Source: Kamptonema formosum PCC 10802 | Lineage (GTDB): Bacteria; Cyanobacteriota; Cyanobacteriia; Cyanobacteriales; Oscillatoriaceae | Assembly (NCBI RefSeq): GCF_000332335.1 | Contig: NZ_KB235948.1 | Location: 464,033 to 528,032 of the forward strand | DNA length: 64,000 nucleotides | Direction: 5' to 3' | Part shown: positions 17,401-26,955 of the stretch, piece by piece | Numbering within the stretch: position 1 is the stretch's first letter | Layout: every line of letters begins with the position of its first letter | The notes under the pieces: generated by a model | Databases searched by the model: none | Told to the model about the DNA's origin: nothing | What the model saw: the letters and a program-made list of their open reading frames with translations, nothing else | Translations under genes and position numbers: made by a program

Positions 17401-19104
17401 TTGGCAACGGGACTGAACGAAAAGGTGAGGCGAGCGGCTGGGCTTGCACTGGGGTGGAGCGCCGCCGGCATTTTAACCCAGGCTGTGCCGGCACTGGCAG
17501 AGCCGGCGGCTGGTTTCAGCCCCGCCGGCACACTTGACCGATCCGAGCACTGGCAAAAGAAACTGTGGCGAATAAACAATCACCCCCCGATTGCCGGCGC
17601 AGGACAGATATCTCCCCCTTCCCTGCCAGAACAGCAGTCTGAAATTGCGAACCCAGATCCCGCAGAAAAATCCCCAAATCCCCCAATCCCGGCTCCGGCA
17701 GACCCTCTCGAAACGGCTGAGCCAGACTCGGCGATGGCTCAGATAACTTCTGTCGATGAGCTGTCCGACGTGCAGCCGGCAGACTGGGCGTACCAAGCGC
17801 TAAAATCCTTAGTAGAGCGCTACGGCTTGCGGCCCGGCTATCCCGACGGGACCTTTCGCGGCAACCAACCGCTGACGCGATACGAATTTGCCGCTGTTTT
17901 GGCGGAAGCGATCGAGAAAATCCCGCCCCTGATGGCCGGCGATCGAGAGAGATTCGCCGAAGACATCGCGACGCTGCGGCGACTGGAAAGAGACTTTTCC
18001 AAAGCTTTAGAGGATCTGCGCAACCGGCTCGACAGCATTGAGGTTGCGGCGACTAAACTGGAAGAGAATCGGTTTTCTGCTACCACTAAAATGACCGGTC
18101 AGCTGATTTTAACTCCCTCCACCGGCACCGCAGCTCCAATTGTGGCTCGCCAGCGGCTGAACCTGCTCACGAGCTGGCAGTCTGACCAGTTGCTGGTGAC
18201 TCAGCTGGAAATGGGAAATGGGGGTTACGATCCCGTGAGCCGCGCCCAAAATGAGGGGGAGAATTTGCTGGGAAGCGCCGGAAAACTTGCCGGTGCCGGT
18301 GGGCTGGATTATGCGGAAGTGGGTGAGACGGTGCGGTTGAGCAAGCTGCAATATACATTTCGCCCCCTGTCTGGCTTGGCGGTGACTGTTGGGGCGAAAA
18401 TGTCTCCCAGAGATTTTATCGACCGCAACCGATTTGCCAGTGACGAAGCCGTGGATTTCAATTCTAGCTTTTTTGTAAACAATCCGCTAATTGTGCAGAA
18501 TCAGATTGACCGGTTTGGCGGTGCCGGTGTGGCGGTGAATTGGGATATTAAGGGCGCGCCGGTGAGCCTGAGCGCCCTGTATATTGCGGCGGATGCGGAA
18601 GATTCGGTGAGTGGCGGCTTCTTTCGCGACCGCAATCAGGGCAGCTTGGAGTTTAAATTCTCGCCTGACCCCAGCTGGGCGCTGCGGCTGCAATACACTA
18701 AGGCTATTATTAATGATAGCAATATTAGTGCGGTTGGCATTAATGCCGAGTGGGCGAAAAGTCGCACGATCGGCTTTTTTGGTCGCTTCGGGTTTGGCAG
18801 CTACGATGGGTTCAGCACTGTTTTGGGCAGAGAGTTGGACGCGCATCCGTGGACTTGGGCGGTGGGGGTGACGCTGCGGAACTGGACTGTTCCGGGAACG
18901 CTTGCCGGTGTGGCTGTGGGCCAGCCGTTTGTTACGGGAGATGTGGGGGATGCGACGCAAACCAATTTTGAGGCGTTCTACAGTTTTTTAGTGAGCGACA
19001 ATTTGAGCATTACTCCGTCAGTGATTGCGGTGACGAATGCTGATAATGACAGCAAGAATGGGACAGCTTGGCACTTTGCAGTGCGCAGTGTGTTTTCGTT
19101 TTAG
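17401..19104 (+). CDS. SLH-domain outer-membrane porin (OprB / iron-uptake porin family)
   Basis: A major cyanobacterial outer-membrane channel type. The chosen start is TTG 17401, giving 567 residues and a plausible signal peptide (KVRRAAGLALGWSAAG... ending near A-L-A-E). A Pro-rich linker is followed by one S-layer-homology domain at ~117-175 (L-S-D-V-Q-P-A-D-W-A-Y-Q-A-L through L-T-R-Y-E-F-A-A-V-L), which binds peptidoglycan-linked polymer. A short coiled coil (~190-220, LRRLERDFSKALEDLR) comes next, then a beta-barrel-like C-terminus ending in Phe (S-V-F-S-F). The alternating hydrophobic pattern and terminal Phe fit BAM recognition. The start is uncertain because no good ribosome-binding site is visible. 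Confidence 0.85.
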   Translation: MATGLNEKVRRAAGLALGWSAAGILTQAVPALAEPAAGFSPAGTLDRSEHWQKKLWRINNHPPIAGAGQISPPSLPEQQSEIANPDPAEKSPNPPIPAPADPLETAEPDSAMAQITSVDELSDVQPADWAYQALKSLVERYGLRPGYPDGTFRGNQPLTRYEFAAVLAEAIEKIPPLMAGDRERFAEDIATLRRLERDFSKALEDLRNRLDSIEVAATKLEENRFSATTKMTGQLILTPSTGTAAPIVARQRLNLLTSWQSDQLLVTQLEMGNGGYDPVSRAQNEGENLLGSAGKLAGAGGLDYAEVGETVRLSKLQYTFRPLSGLAVTVGAKMSPRDFIDRNRFASDEAVDFNSSFFVNNPLIVQNQIDRFGGAGVAVNWDIKGAPVSLSALYIAADAEDSVSGGFFRDRNQGSLEFKFSPDPSWALRLQYTKAIINDSNISAVGINAEWAKSRTIGFFGRFGFGSYDGFSTVLGRELDAHPWTWAVGVTLRNWTVPGTLAGVAVGQPFVTGDVGDATQTNFEAFYSFLVSDNLSITPSVIAVTNADNDSKNGTAWHFAVRSVFSF

Positions 19105-19112
19105 GAAGACTG

Positions 19113-19190
19113 GGTATGGGGCATGGGGCATGGGGCATGGGGCATGGGGCATGGGGCATCGGGCATGGGGCATGGGGCATCGGGCACCGG
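19113..19190. repeat. GGGCATGGGGCAT simple repeat
   Basis: About seven units of GGGGCATGGG/GGGGCATCGG between the porin and clpB, the same family as 16577-16631. On the complementary strand it reads as repeated ATGCCCC, which creates spurious ORFs. Confidence 0.92.
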
Positions 19191-19296
19191 GCAGGCTGGC
19201 CCACGCCCCACAACTTGTGTGCCGGCTCGCACTCCTTATGCCGCTGAGAGCTAAGATCGAAACGGAAATCTCACAGCTGAAAGCCCTCGCCAATAG

Positions 19297-22011
19297 ATGC
19301 AGCCAACCGACTCTACCAAATTTACCGAAAAAGCCTGGGACGCTATCGTTAAGTCGCAAGATGTCGCCCGCCGCTTCCAAAACCAGCAGCTGGAAGTGGA
19401 GCATGTGGCGCTCGCGCTGCTGGAACAGCCGGAAGGGCTGGCGCTGCGGATTTTGGGTCGCGCCGGCGTGAGTGGGGAGCAGCTGGCGCAGCAGTTAAAA
19501 GCGTTCACCCAGCGCCAGCCTAAAGTGGCGCGCGTGGATCAGCTCTACCTGGGGCGCGGCTTGGATATCCTGCTCGACAAGTCGGAAGAGTCCAGACAAG
19601 CTCTGCAAGACCAGTATATCGCCATCGAACACCTGCTGCTGAGTTTAGCAGAAGATGACCGAGTTGGCCGCCGGCTCCTCAAACCCTTCAATTGCGACCG
19701 GCAGCAGATGGAAGCGGCTGTTAAAGCTGTCCGGGGGAGCGCGAAAGTCCAAGACCAAAACCCGGAAAACCAGTACGAAGCTCTGGAAAAATACGGGCGG
19801 GACTTGACAGAACAGGCAAAAGCTGGTAAAATAGATCCGGTTATCGGTCGGGATGAGGAAATCCGCCGGGTTATCCAGGTGCTGTCGCGCCGCATGAAGA
19901 ACAATCCGGTGCTGATTGGAGAGCCGGGGGTGGGGAAGACGGCGATCGCAGAGGCGCTGGCTCAGCGGATTGTGAATGGGGATGTGCCGGAATCTCTGAA
20001 AAATCGCCGGCTGATCGCTCTGGATATGGGGAGTTTGATTGCCGGTGCGAAGTACCGGGGGGAGTTTGAGGAGCGCTTGCGCTCGGTGCTGCGGGAAGTG
20101 ACCGGCTCGGAGGGGCAGATTGTCCTGTTTATTGACGAGCTGCACACGGTTGTGGGCACCGGCGCGAGCACGCAAGGTTCTATGGATGCGGGGAATTTGC
20201 TGAAACCGATGCTGGCGAGAGGGGAGCTGCGCTGCATCGGGGCGACGACTATCGACGAGTACCGCAAGCATATCGAAAAAGATGCGGCTCTGGAGCGCCG
20301 GTTCCAGCAAGTGTTTGTCGATCAGCCTAGCGTGGACGATACGATTTCTATCCTGCGGGGGCTGAAGGAGCGCTATGAAGTGCACCACGGGGTGAAGATT
20401 CTCGACTCGGCGCTGGTGGCGGCGGCGACGCTATCGAGCCGGTACATCTCAGACCGGTTTTTGCCAGATAAGGCGATTGACTTGGTGGATGAGGCGGCGG
20501 CGAAGCTGAAGATGGAGATAACTTCTAAGCCGGCTGAGCTGGAAGCGGTTGACCGGCGGTTGATGCAGTTGGAAATGGAAAAGCTTTCTCTGGAGGCGGA
20601 AAACCAGCGTCCGGCTGTTGGTGTCAATCGGGCTTCCCTGGAGCGTTTGGAGCGGATTGAGGTGGAAATTGCCAGTTTGCGGGTGCGCCAGCAGGGGCTG
20701 AGCGGGCAGTGGCAAGATGAGAAGCAGTTGCTGCAAGCGATTAATGTGCTTAAGGAAGAAGAAGACAGTTTGCGGGTGCAAATTGAGCGGGCGGAGCGCA
20801 ATTACGATTTGAATACGGCGGCGAAGTTGAAGTATGGGCGTCTGGAAGGGGTGCAGCGCGATCGGGAAGCGAAGGAAGCTGAGTTGCTGAAGCTGCAATC
20901 CCAGGGTTCGGCGCTGCTGCGCGAGCAGGTTACGGAAGCGGATATTGCGGAAATTGTGGCGAAGTGGACGGGGATACCGGTGAACCGGCTGCTGGAATCG
21001 GAACGCCAAAAATTGCTGCAGTTGGAGCAACAGCTGCACCGGCGCGTGATTGGGCAGCAGGAAGCGGTGACTGCGGTGGCGGCGGCGATTCGCCGCGCTC
21101 GCGCGGGGATGAAAGATCCGGGGCGTCCGATCGGCTCGTTCCTGTTTATGGGTCCGACGGGGGTGGGGAAAACTGAGCTGGCGCGTGCTCTGGCGCAGTG
21201 CTTGTTTGACAGCGATGACGCTCTGGTGCGCATTGACATGTCGGAGTATATGGAGAAACACTCTGTGTCGCGACTGGTGGGTGCGCCGCCGGGATATGTG
21301 GGCTATGAGGAGGGGGGGCAACTTTCGGAGGCGATTCGCCGGCACCCCTATTCGGTGCTGCTGCTGGATGAGGTGGAAAAGGCGCACCCGGATGTGTTTA
21401 ATATTTTGCTGCAGGTGCTCGACGACGGGCGGATTACTGACTCCCAGGGGAGGATGGTGGATTTCCGCAATGCGGTGATTGTGATGACGAGCAATATCGG
21501 CAGCGATCACATTTTGGATGTGGCGGGGGATGACTCGCAGTATGAGGAGATGCGCAAGCGGGTGATGGGTGCGCTGCGATCGCATTTCCGCCCGGAGTTT
21601 CTCAACCGGGTCGATGATATTATTTTGTTCCACCCGCTGAGCCGGTTGGAGTTGCGGCAAATTGTGGGGATTCAAATCCAGCGCATTGAGAAGTTGCTGG
21701 CGGATCAGAAAATTTCCCTCGAATTGATGCCGGCGGCTCTTGACTATATCGCTGAGGTGGGGTACGATCCCGTCTATGGGGCGCGCCCCCTGAAGCGGGC
21801 GATTCAGCGGGAAATTGAAAATCCGCTGGCGACGATGCTGCTGGAACAAACGTTCGTTGCTGGGGATAAAGTTGCGATCGACCGGGCGGAGAAGGGGCTG
21901 AGTTTCCGGAATAAGCTGTTGCCGGTTTCTGAGACGGTTGCGCCGGTTGGTGTTGCGGGGGTGCCGGCTTCTTCGCAGGTGGTGGAAGTCAGGAGTGAGG
22001 AAGTTCGCTAG
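19297..22011 (+). CDS. clpB: ATP-dependent disaggregase ClpB (Hsp104 family)
   Basis: Hexameric AAA+ chaperone that rescues aggregated proteins together with DnaK. 904 residues: Clp N-terminal double repeat (~1-145), AAA-1 with Walker A G-E-P-G-V-G-K-T near 208 and Walker B L-F-I-D-E-L-H, a coiled-coil middle domain (~405-525) that distinguishes ClpB from ClpC/ClpA, and AAA-2 with Walker A G-P-T-G-V-G-K-T near 618 and V-L-L-L-D-E-V-E-K. The last ~35 residues ([10 protein letters not shown] rich) extend past the usual end. No CIRCE element is visible upstream. htpG, another heat-shock gene, follows 430 bp downstream but is separated by a hairpin and a MITE-like element. Confidence 0.97.
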   Translation: MQPTDSTKFTEKAWDAIVKSQDVARRFQNQQLEVEHVALALLEQPEGLALRILGRAGVSGEQLAQQLKAFTQRQPKVARVDQLYLGRGLDILLDKSEESRQALQDQYIAIEHLLLSLAEDDRVGRRLLKPFNCDRQQMEAAVKAVRGSAKVQDQNPENQYEALEKYGRDLTEQAKAGKIDPVIGRDEEIRRVIQVLSRRMKNNPVLIGEPGVGKTAIAEALAQRIVNGDVPESLKNRRLIALDMGSLIAGAKYRGEFEERLRSVLREVTGSEGQIVLFIDELHTVVGTGASTQGSMDAGNLLKPMLARGELRCIGATTIDEYRKHIEKDAALERRFQQVFVDQPSVDDTISILRGLKERYEVHHGVKILDSALVAAATLSSRYISDRFLPDKAIDLVDEAAAKLKMEITSKPAELEAVDRRLMQLEMEKLSLEAENQRPAVGVNRASLERLERIEVEIASLRVRQQGLSGQWQDEKQLLQAINVLKEEEDSLRVQIERAERNYDLNTAAKLKYGRLEGVQRDREAKEAELLKLQSQGSALLREQVTEADIAEIVAKWTGIPVNRLLESERQKLLQLEQQLHRRVIGQQEAVTAVAAAIRRARAGMKDPGRPIGSFLFMGPTGVGKTELARALAQCLFDSDDALVRIDMSEYMEKHSVSRLVGAPPGYVGYEEGGQLSEAIRRHPYSVLLLDEVEKAHPDVFNILLQVLDDGRITDSQGRMVDFRNAVIVMTSNIGSDHILDVAGDDSQYEEMRKRVMGALRSHFRPEFLNRVDDIILFHPLSRLELRQIVGIQIQRIEKLLADQKISLELMPAALDYIAEVGYDPVYGARPLKRAIQREIENPLATMLLEQTFVAGDKVAIDRAEKGLSFRNKLLPVSETVAPVGVAGVPASSQVVEVRSEEVR

Positions 22012-22050
22012 GCACTCAAATATAGCGTTTCTCATCCTTTGTGAGGGACT

Positions 22051-22085
22051 GAGAAACCCGGTTTCTCAAAGAAACCGGGTTTCTG
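22051..22085. terminator. Double-palindrome hairpin AGAAACCCGGTTTCT at clpB 3' end
   Basis: GAGAAACCCGGTTTCT and its reverse complement lie back to back, 40 nt after the clpB stop, forming a long perfect stem that ends in T-rich sequence. It is one of a family also found after htpG, gyrB, mfd and the FHA fragment. It probably acts as a bidirectional transcription terminator or an mRNA 3' stabiliser. Confidence 0.7.
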
Positions 22086-22211
22086 CGTTCCCCCAAGAGG
22101 GAACGCACCCTACTGGTTTTTTGGGATGTAGGGATATCCGAATCACCGGCGGTGGGCAATTCCTTACCTCGAATTTGGCGGGATGGCAGAAAATCAATAA
22201 TAATCGATGTT

Positions 22212-22396
22212 GAGGGTAATATCATGTCCGGTGGCACTGTTGTGGTATGGCAGATGGGAGCGGGCTCGTTCATATCCTTCCCTGTGTGGGGGCGGGTTTA
22301 GAAATATTCTGGACTTTCCCGATACATTGCTAGTGAACCCGCCCCTACAAGCCTTTCTATACAAAACAGATGCGAGCGGACATGATATCATACTCT
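22212..22396. mobile_element. MITE-like element upstream of htpG
   Basis: The ends GAGGGTAATATCATGTCCG (22212) and, inverted, GAGTATGATATCATGTCCG (ending 22395) match at about 16 of 19 positions. The ~185-bp interior contains GGGGGCGGGTTT and GAACCCGCCCCTAC but no ORF. It ends about 50 bp before the htpG start and so occupies its promoter region. Confidence 0.55.
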
Positions 22397-22444
22397 CAAG
22401 TCCAAACAGCTATCATTTCTTAACCGGCAATCAGGAATATAACT

Positions 22445-24424
22445 ATGACCGTACTGGAACAGGGCACGATCACTATTCATACCGAGAATATTTTCCCGAT
22501 TATCAAGAAGTCGCTCTACTCGGATCACGAAATCTTCTTGCGGGAATTGGTGTCTAATGCTGTTGACGCTATCCAGAAGATGAAAATGGTGTCTCTGGCG
22601 GGCGAGTTCAGCGGGGAAACCGGGGAGCCGGAAATTGTCATCAGCGTTGATAAGGAGAAGAAGACGCTTTCGGTGTCGGACAATGGCATTGGGATGACTG
22701 GTGAGGAGGTGAAGAAATACATCAACCAAGTTGCTTTCTCCAGTGCTGAGGAGTTTATCGAGAAATACAAGGCGGCGGACGACCAGCAAATTATCGGTCA
22801 CTTCGGGTTGGGTTTCTACTCTTCCTTTATGGTGGCGACAAAGGTGGAGATTGACACGCTTTCTTATAAGGAGGGGGCGCAAGCGGTACACTGGTCTTGT
22901 GACGGTTCGCCGGTGTTTACGCTGGAGGATTCGCCTCGCACGAGTCGCGGGACTACGGTGACGCTGTTTTTGCAAGAGGAAGAGGCGGAATATCTGGAAC
23001 CGTCTCGCATCCGCCAGCTGGTGAATACCTATTGCGATTTTATGCCGGTGGCGATTAAGCTGGATGGGGAGCAGATTAACCGGCAAAAGGCTATCTGGCG
23101 TCAGTCTCCCAGCAGTTTGACTAAAGAGGAGTATTTGGAGTTCTATCGCTATCTCTACCCGTTCCAAGATGAGCCTCTGCTGTGGGTGCATTTGAATACG
23201 GACTATCCGTTTTTGGTGAATGGGATTATGTATTTCCCGAAGCTGCGCCCGGATGTGGATGTGACGAAGGGGCAGATTAAGCTATTCTGCAATCAGGTGT
23301 TTGTCAGTGAGCACTGTGAGGAGATTGTTCCTAAGTTCTTGCTCCCGATGCGGGGGGTGATTGACAGTCCGGATATTCCGCTGAATGTGTCGCGCAGTGC
23401 GCTGCAGATGGATCGCACGGTGCGGAAGATTGCGGACTTTATTGCCAAGAAGGTGGGCGACCGGCTGAAGGAGCTGTATCGGGAAGACCGCAACTATTAT
23501 ATCAGCATTTGGAAGGATTTGGGAACTTTCGTCAAGTTCGGATCGCTGAATGATGAGAAGTTCAAGAAGCAGGTGGAGGATATTATTATCTACCGCACGA
23601 CGGCTGAGCTGAATGCTAAGGCTGATACGCCGGCGGTTCAGGTGCAGTCGGAGGAGGGTGATGTGTGGAAAGAGGTGACTCCTAGCGGGGATGCCGGTGG
23701 GCCATCTTATACGACGCTGAAGGAATATTTGGAGCGCAATAAGGAGCGCCACGAGAATCGGGTGTTCTACTGCACTGATGAGGTGTCGCAGGCGACTTAT
23801 ATTGACCTGCACAAGAGTCAGGGGTTGGAAGTGCTGTTTATGGATTCGTTTATTGACCCGCACTTTATCAGCTTCTTGGAGCGGGAATATAAGGATGTGA
23901 AGTTCTCGCGGGTGGATTCGGAGTTGGATGAGAAGCTGATTGAGAAGAATAAGGAGGCGGAGATTGTCGATCCGAAGACGAATAAGACGCGCAGTGAGCT
24001 GATTAAGGAGCTGTTTGAGAAGGCGCTGAATAAGCCGAAGCTGACGGTGCGCACGGAGGCGCTGAAGTCGGACGATCCAGCGGGTACGCCGCCGGCAATG
24101 GTGCTTTTGCCTGAGTTTCTGCGCCGGTTGCGGGATATGAATGCGCTGCTGCAGCAGCAGGAGTTGGCGCAATTCCCGGATGAGCACATTTTGGTGGTGA
24201 ATACGGCGCACCCGATGATTCAGAATTTGGTGAATATTAGTGCCGGTGCGATTATTCAGGAGGGTAAGTCGCCTTCTGCTGAGCTGGCGGATTTGATTTG
24301 TCACCATGTTTATGATTTGGCGCTGATGGCTCAGAAGGGGTTTGATGCTGAGGGGATGAAGGCGTTTGTTGAGCGCTCGAATAAGGTGCTGACTCAGCTG
24401 ACTCAGCGGGCTGCCGGTGGGTGA
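22445..24424 (+). CDS. htpG: Molecular chaperone HtpG (bacterial Hsp90)
   Basis: ATP-driven dimeric chaperone. 659 residues. The GHKL ATP-binding domain shows I-F-L-R-E-L-V-S-N-A-V-D-A near 30-42, the D-N-G-I-G-M motif near 79-84 and G-H-F-G-L-G-F-Y-S near 117. The middle domain has the D-I-P-L-N-V-S-R segment near 314, and the C-terminal dimerisation domain follows. Normal length for cyanobacterial HtpG, which is also linked to phycobilisome linker stability. ATG at 22445 lacks a strong Shine-Dalgarno sequence. A MITE-like element abuts its 5' side. Confidence 0.97.
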   Translation: MTVLEQGTITIHTENIFPIIKKSLYSDHEIFLRELVSNAVDAIQKMKMVSLAGEFSGETGEPEIVISVDKEKKTLSVSDNGIGMTGEEVKKYINQVAFSSAEEFIEKYKAADDQQIIGHFGLGFYSSFMVATKVEIDTLSYKEGAQAVHWSCDGSPVFTLEDSPRTSRGTTVTLFLQEEEAEYLEPSRIRQLVNTYCDFMPVAIKLDGEQINRQKAIWRQSPSSLTKEEYLEFYRYLYPFQDEPLLWVHLNTDYPFLVNGIMYFPKLRPDVDVTKGQIKLFCNQVFVSEHCEEIVPKFLLPMRGVIDSPDIPLNVSRSALQMDRTVRKIADFIAKKVGDRLKELYREDRNYYISIWKDLGTFVKFGSLNDEKFKKQVEDIIIYRTTAELNAKADTPAVQVQSEEGDVWKEVTPSGDAGGPSYTTLKEYLERNKERHENRVFYCTDEVSQATYIDLHKSQGLEVLFMDSFIDPHFISFLEREYKDVKFSRVDSELDEKLIEKNKEAEIVDPKTNKTRSELIKELFEKALNKPKLTVRTEALKSDDPAGTPPAMVLLPEFLRRLRDMNALLQQQELAQFPDEHILVVNTAHPMIQNLVNISAGAIIQEGKSPSAELADLICHHVYDLALMAQKGFDAEGMKAFVERSNKVLTQLTQRAAGG

Positions 24425-24430
24425 TGAAGG

Positions 24431-24518
24431 CGAGAAACCGGGTTTCGGCGAGAAACCGGGTTTCTGCGATCACCTTTGCATTTCTAGCGAAGACTTTGTT
24501 CAGAAACCCGGTTTCTGA
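24431..24518. terminator. Hairpins AGAAACCGGGTTTC after htpG
   Basis: Two direct copies of AGAAACCGGGTTTC (24433 and 24451) and one inverted copy AGAAACCCGGTTTCT (24502) lie within 95 nt of the htpG stop. They can pair in alternative ways. Same family as 22051 and 41737. Confidence 0.65.
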
Positions 24519-24541
24519 GTTTTCTTGGTTTCTGGAGCATT

Positions 24542-24716
24542 AGCCGGCAGGTTGAAACCTGCCGCTATACAGACAAAGCCCGCCTACGCGGGCTAGTTGT
24601 TGGTGGAGACGCGACTGTAGCCGGTGGGAGCCGGCAGGTTTGAGCCGGCAGGTTGAAACCTGCCGCTATACAGACAAAGCCCGCCTGCGCGGGCTAGTTG
24701 TTGGTGGAGACGCGAG
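24542..24716. repeat. Direct repeat (~73 bp, 101-bp offset) with two hairpins per unit
   Basis: A unit containing GGCAGGTTGAAACCTGCC (hairpin), CTATACAGACAAAG, AGCCCGCCTACGCGGGCT (hairpin) and GTTGTTGGTGGAGACGCGA is present at 24542-24614 and again at 24643-24716, nearly identical. No ORF. It forms the left part of a ~760-bp repeat-filled gap between htpG and the sigma-factor gene. Confidence 0.9.
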
Positions 24717-24747
24717 ATGTCGCGTCTCTTTTGGTTTTTGAGGGCCA

Positions 24748-24905
24748 ATGTCCGTAGGGGTCGGAGGGAACACCTGTCCTACCAAGTATAGGCGTAGGGC
24801 AGGCGTCTCGCCTGCCCTCAAAGTCTCTGGGACAGGCGAGACGCCTGTCCCGCGTCCTAACCTAACCTGTCCCAATGTCCGTGGGCGTCGGAGGGAACAC
24901 CGGCT
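24748..24905. repeat. Interspersed repeat with two copies of TGTCCGTNGGNGTCGGAGGG
   Basis: TGTCCGTAGGGGTCGGAGGG (24749) and TGTCCGTGGGCGTCGGAGGG (24877) flank inverted GGCAGGCGTCTCGCCTGCC and GACAGGCGAGACGCCTGTC palindromes. The phrase GGCGAGACGCCTGCCCTACG also occurs at 42785 and a variant at 46694. It looks like a small repeat-element remnant. Confidence 0.7.
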
Positions 24906-25183
24906 CTACGGGTCCTTGCCTGTCCCAAGCTTGTTGTTAAATTTTGTAACTTACCGGCTCGCCGCTGCATAAAGGTCGGGCGCTGAGGCGATAGCCCTAA
25001 TGAAAGGTCAGAGATAAAGGTGAAACCGCTATGGACTGTGATTTTTCCCAGCGCTCTGCCGGTGCGGGCGGTAGGGGCGTTGCGGGTGAGTGTGCTGCTT
25101 GCATGACAAAGAATCGGAGCGAGTGCAGGATTGAGGGATGTTTCCTGCTGCATAATAGGAACATTCCCTTTTCTCTGCTCAAT

Positions 25184-25903
25184 ATGCCTGTGGACAATCA
25201 AGATGAACAGCTTCGCCAGCTTATTAAGGACGTGCTGCATTACCCGACCGGCAGTCGAGAGCGCGACCGTGCTGTGGGGAGTCTGGTGAAGCTGATTCCC
25301 CATTTGCCCAGTGTCTCGAAACGCCAATACCCCCGCATCGATTACCAGGAAGCCCTGTTCCGAGCTTATGAGGGTGTCTGCCAAAATCTCGGAAGGTTTT
25401 TGCAGGGAGTTAACCTGGACATAGAAACGGCGGATGCGCAAGCTGTCCGAGAAGCCTTTGTGAAGCGGTTCAATCGCATTCTCAATAATAAAGTCGCCGA
25501 TTTGTATCGCGAGTTGGGAGATTATATAAGTTTAGATGCCCCCATTAATCGAGAGGAGGGTGGCGCTACTTTTGCGGACAACCTGTCGGCTCCCACTCTC
25601 AGTGGACTTGACAGCATTATCGAAGCAGAGCGAAAGGAAGAAGTTCAGCTGGTCGATGGAAAGCTGCGGGTTTATATTGAGACAGACCCGGAAGGAAGGC
25701 TGCGAAACTGTCATCCGCGCCCGCGCCCGCAGTTCAACTGTCAGGAACTGGCCAAAAGGCGTCTGCTGAAAGACCCACCTGATGGATGGAAAGAGATCGC
25801 CAAAGAGCTGGACGTTCCTTATGGAAATGTAACACACTGGCAGAGGAGATGTCTCCCGCTGTTACAAAGAATTGCCGAGGAGCTTGGATATCAACCGGAG
25901 TGA
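25184..25903 (+). CDS. ECF-like sigma-70 family regulator, first gene of the CHAT-kinase operon
   Basis: A 239-residue protein from ATG 25184; upstream in-frame starts would add a Cys-rich leader and are unlikely. The middle has the sigma region-2-like A-F-V-K-R-F-N-R-I-L-N-N-K-V-A-D-L-Y-R (91-109) followed by S-L-D-A-P-I (116-121). The C-terminus has a helix-turn-helix (about 201-228: W-K-E-I-A-K-E-L-D-V-P-Y-G-N-V-T-H-W-Q-R-R) of sigma region-4 type. It is more divergent than classical ECF factors, so promoter recognition by RNA polymerase is a prediction. Its TGA stop is followed after 5 bp by the DUF1822 gene, so the two are almost certainly cotranscribed. I recall that such sigma / DUF1822 / CHAT neighbourhoods recur in filamentous cyanobacteria. 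Confidence 0.75.
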   Translation: MPVDNQDEQLRQLIKDVLHYPTGSRERDRAVGSLVKLIPHLPSVSKRQYPRIDYQEALFRAYEGVCQNLGRFLQGVNLDIETADAQAVREAFVKRFNRILNNKVADLYRELGDYISLDAPINREEGGATFADNLSAPTLSGLDSIIEAERKEEVQLVDGKLRVYIETDPEGRLRNCHPRPRPQFNCQELAKRRLLKDPPDGWKEIAKELDVPYGNVTHWQRRCLPLLQRIAEELGYQPE

Positions 25904-25908
25904 GAATT

Positions 25909-26925
25909 ATGAGTGTGACAGAAACTTCTTTCTTTATCCCGCTTCGTCTTAGTGATGAGGCGCATTCCTATGCGAAAAAGTTTGCTGCTGAACAAGCTAC
26001 GCCTGAGAAGGCTAAACTGGTTTACCTGAATACTTTAGCTGTCTGCGCTGTCAGCAGTTATTTGCAATGGATGGAGTTTGAAACGGATATCAGTCAGGGT
26101 GATTGCTGGAATCCGGTTGTGCGCCGGTTCCATGATGTGGCTGATTTGGTTCTCCCCAATCTGGGCAAATTGGAGTGCCGTCCTGTTTTGCCGGGGGAAA
26201 CGGTTATTTCTCTGCCGGTGGAGGTTAGGGAAGACCGGCTTGGCTATGTGGCGGTTGGGTTTGAGGAGCAATTGGATAGGGTGAAGCTGCTGGGTTTCGC
26301 CCCGCTTGCCGGTGCTGATAATCCGCCAGAGACTATCCCGCTGGCACGGCTGGAGTCTTTTGATTCTCTGATAGAATGTCTGGAGCAATTGGCGGCTAAT
26401 CCGGCTGTTGCGCTACAGGAGGAAGTCGAGGTGGGGAGTGAGCCGGCTCCTGTGCCGGCACCTGTGCCGGTGGATTTGAGCCGGTGGCTGCAGAATGTCA
26501 TTGATGAAACGTGGCAAACCGTACAAGAAGTTTTGGGTGCAGAAAGAGCTGAACTGGTTTTAGCTGCCAGAAGCGCTCCTGATCCCGATACCATTCCTGA
26601 TCCCGATCCCATTATACGGGCAGAGCGCCTTACCTTGGGAATCCCACCGACGGGTGCCCATCTGGCCTTGGTGGTTGCTGTCAGGCCAAAAGCTGGCGCG
26701 GAAAGGGACATCCGCCTGCAAGTCCATCCCACCACCAGCGATACCCTGCCAGCCGGCCTGAAAATTGCTATCTTTGATACAATATCAGGAACAATTTTCC
26801 GGGAAACCCAAGCGGGAAAGGCCAGTAACTGGATTCTATTTCCTATTTATGGCAAACCAGGAGAACAGTTTAGTGTCAGAATTGAGCAGGGGGGTGCTAG
26901 TGCGACACGGAATTTTGTGATATGA
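25909..26925 (+). CDS. DUF1822 family protein
   Basis: 338 residues from ATG 25909, with GGAG at proper spacing inside the end of the sigma-like gene. The N-terminal ~150 residues show DUF1822 features: an I-P-L-x-L start, alpha-helical H-S-Y-A-K-K-F-A-A, Y-L-N-T-L-A-V-C-A-V-S-S-Y-L near 40-53, and a G-Y-V-A-V-G-F motif near 105. The C-terminal part has a L-G-I-P-P-T-G-A-H-L-A-L-V segment and a predicted beta-rich end. Biochemical function is unknown. Its fixed position between a sigma factor and a CHAT-kinase suggests an adaptor or regulator of that protein (inference). It ends 30 bp before the CHAT-kinase gene. Confidence 0.8.
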   Translation: MSVTETSFFIPLRLSDEAHSYAKKFAAEQATPEKAKLVYLNTLAVCAVSSYLQWMEFETDISQGDCWNPVVRRFHDVADLVLPNLGKLECRPVLPGETVISLPVEVREDRLGYVAVGFEEQLDRVKLLGFAPLAGADNPPETIPLARLESFDSLIECLEQLAANPAVALQEEVEVGSEPAPVPAPVPVDLSRWLQNVIDETWQTVQEVLGAERAELVLAARSAPDPDTIPDPDPIIRAERLTLGIPPTGAHLALVVAVRPKAGAERDIRLQVHPTTSDTLPAGLKIAIFDTISGTIFRETQAGKASNWILFPIYGKPGEQFSVRIEQGGASATRNFVI

Positions 26926-26955
26926 TTGTCTAAATGTGGTTAGCAAGGGGCAGCA

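Noticed and set aside
20449-24307. Long minus-strand ORFs opposite clpB and htpG (528 and 341 codons)
   Set aside because: Antisense shadows of two fully recognisable chaperone genes.
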